A stretch of DNA of 64,000 nt, from contig NZ_CAKZHQ010000049.1 of NCBI RefSeq assembly GCF_936925435.1, forward strand, positions 107,516-171,515, in the 5' to 3' direction. The translations under genes and the position numbers were made by a program. The notes under the pieces were generated by a model. The model searched no databases. It was not told the DNA's origin and worked only from the letters and a program-made list of their open reading frames with translations. The stretch comes from an uncultured Ramlibacter sp. (GTDB lineage: Bacteria > Pseudomonadota > Gammaproteobacteria > Burkholderiales > Burkholderiaceae_C). Shown here one piece after another: positions 63,873-64,000 of the stretch (positions are counted from its first letter, which is position 1; every line of letters starts with the position of its first letter).

Positions 63873-64000
63873 CTAGGCCGGCGCTGCCGGTATGTTCGCC
63901 CAATTTGTCGTGCAGTGCGGAGTTTTCCTCTCCAGCCTGGCGTGCAGCCGCTCAAGGATCTCCTCGTGCTCCCAGCGGCGCACACGTCGCTCCTTGCCGG
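63873..64000 (-). CDS. C-terminal end of an unrecognised gene running into the right edge
   Basis: An open frame of 41 codons ends with TAG at 63873-63875 and stays open to the window edge. The peptide contains RRWEHEEILERLHARLE and ends NIPAAPA. It is charged and helical. No family assigned; it may be the first cargo gene of the island, running opposite to the gin operon. Confidence 0.35.
   Translation of the reverse strand, partial: GKERRVRRWEHEEILERLHARLERKTPHCTTNWANIPAAPA

Larger units (their letters stand above)
58735..64000. mobile_element. GInt-type genomic island, left end inserted in comM (incomplete)
   Basis: From about 58735 the DNA changes to visibly lower GC with different codon use. 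It carries four overlapping plus-strand genes: three tyrosine recombinases and a 114-residue protein, the ginABCD module described for GInt islands. The junction lies at 58733-58737 where ComM homology ends. The right end and any cargo lie beyond the window. The 81 bases before ginA hold the island end and promoter. Confidence 0.8.

Overview
The window is GC-rich, densely packed DNA of a betaproteobacterium, most likely a member of the Comamonadaceae (Burkholderiales). Signs of this are two Bug/TctC-type solute receptors, a methionine synthase encoded as two separate proteins, a SAH-riboswitch-like leader in front of the second metH part, a GTP-dependent PEP carboxykinase, many LysR regulators, and short GCTA-AAAA-TAGC extragenic repeats. 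The genus cannot be fixed from the sequence alone.

Layout. 1-2566: periplasmic molybdenum aldehyde oxidoreductase (paoC partial, paoB, paoA; minus strand). 2693-4608: exported esterase, carboxymuconolactone-decarboxylase-like protein and cupin, with a divergent LysR. 5904-10105: small enzymes, a membrane protein, a DUF899 protein, and a beta-propeller protein with its HTH regulator. 10133-13702: LysR divergent from a Bug receptor, an SDR and a 3-hydroxyisobutyrate-dehydrogenase-like enzyme. 13761-14822: a small lipoprotein and a DMT exporter. 14848-18910: a compact catabolic cluster (MarR, flavin reductase, NicX-like ring-cleavage dioxygenase, alpha/beta hydrolase, acyl-CoA-dehydrogenase-fold oxidase) that resembles the lower nicotinate/hydroxypyridine pathway. 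18907-25049: M14 peptidase, chemotaxis-like protein, flavodoxin-like reductase with dadA and a divergent ArgP-like regulator, thioredoxin-like protein, phosphoesterase.

25081-29018 is a likely signalling circuit. It has a three-PAS histidine kinase, a sigma-54 response regulator and a globin. Between the regulator and the globin lie two identical-arm dyads (TGTCGG-N6-CCGACA) and a -24/-12-like promoter. 29201-31114 holds small genes and a LysR. 31182-36944 encodes a 1920-residue RTX protein in which three five-repeat LVIVD beta-propellers each interrupt a cadherin-like domain. It is bracketed by inverted copies of one terminator.

37156-46567 is mostly housekeeping: pckG, ilvA with a thioesterase, a double-AAA ATPase, recQ, and the N-terminal part of metH. 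46771-51743 carries an Lrp regulator, a PACE-type efflux protein with divergent LysR, two periplasmic binding proteins, a cNMP-binding protein and two homologous intergenic small RNAs with anti-Shine-Dalgarno CTCCTC motifs. 51793-54650 is the SAH-riboswitch-like leader and the large part of metH. 54728-58088 holds a BrkB-type membrane protein, an MFS transporter and a zinc-ribbon metallopeptidase.

58144-64000: comM is cut at its Walker-B region, and foreign, lower-GC DNA begins at about 58735. It carries a translationally coupled operon of three tyrosine recombinases plus a 114-residue HTH/coiled-coil protein. This matches the ginABCD module of GInt islands (relatives of Tn554). The cargo and the rest of comM lie beyond the right edge.
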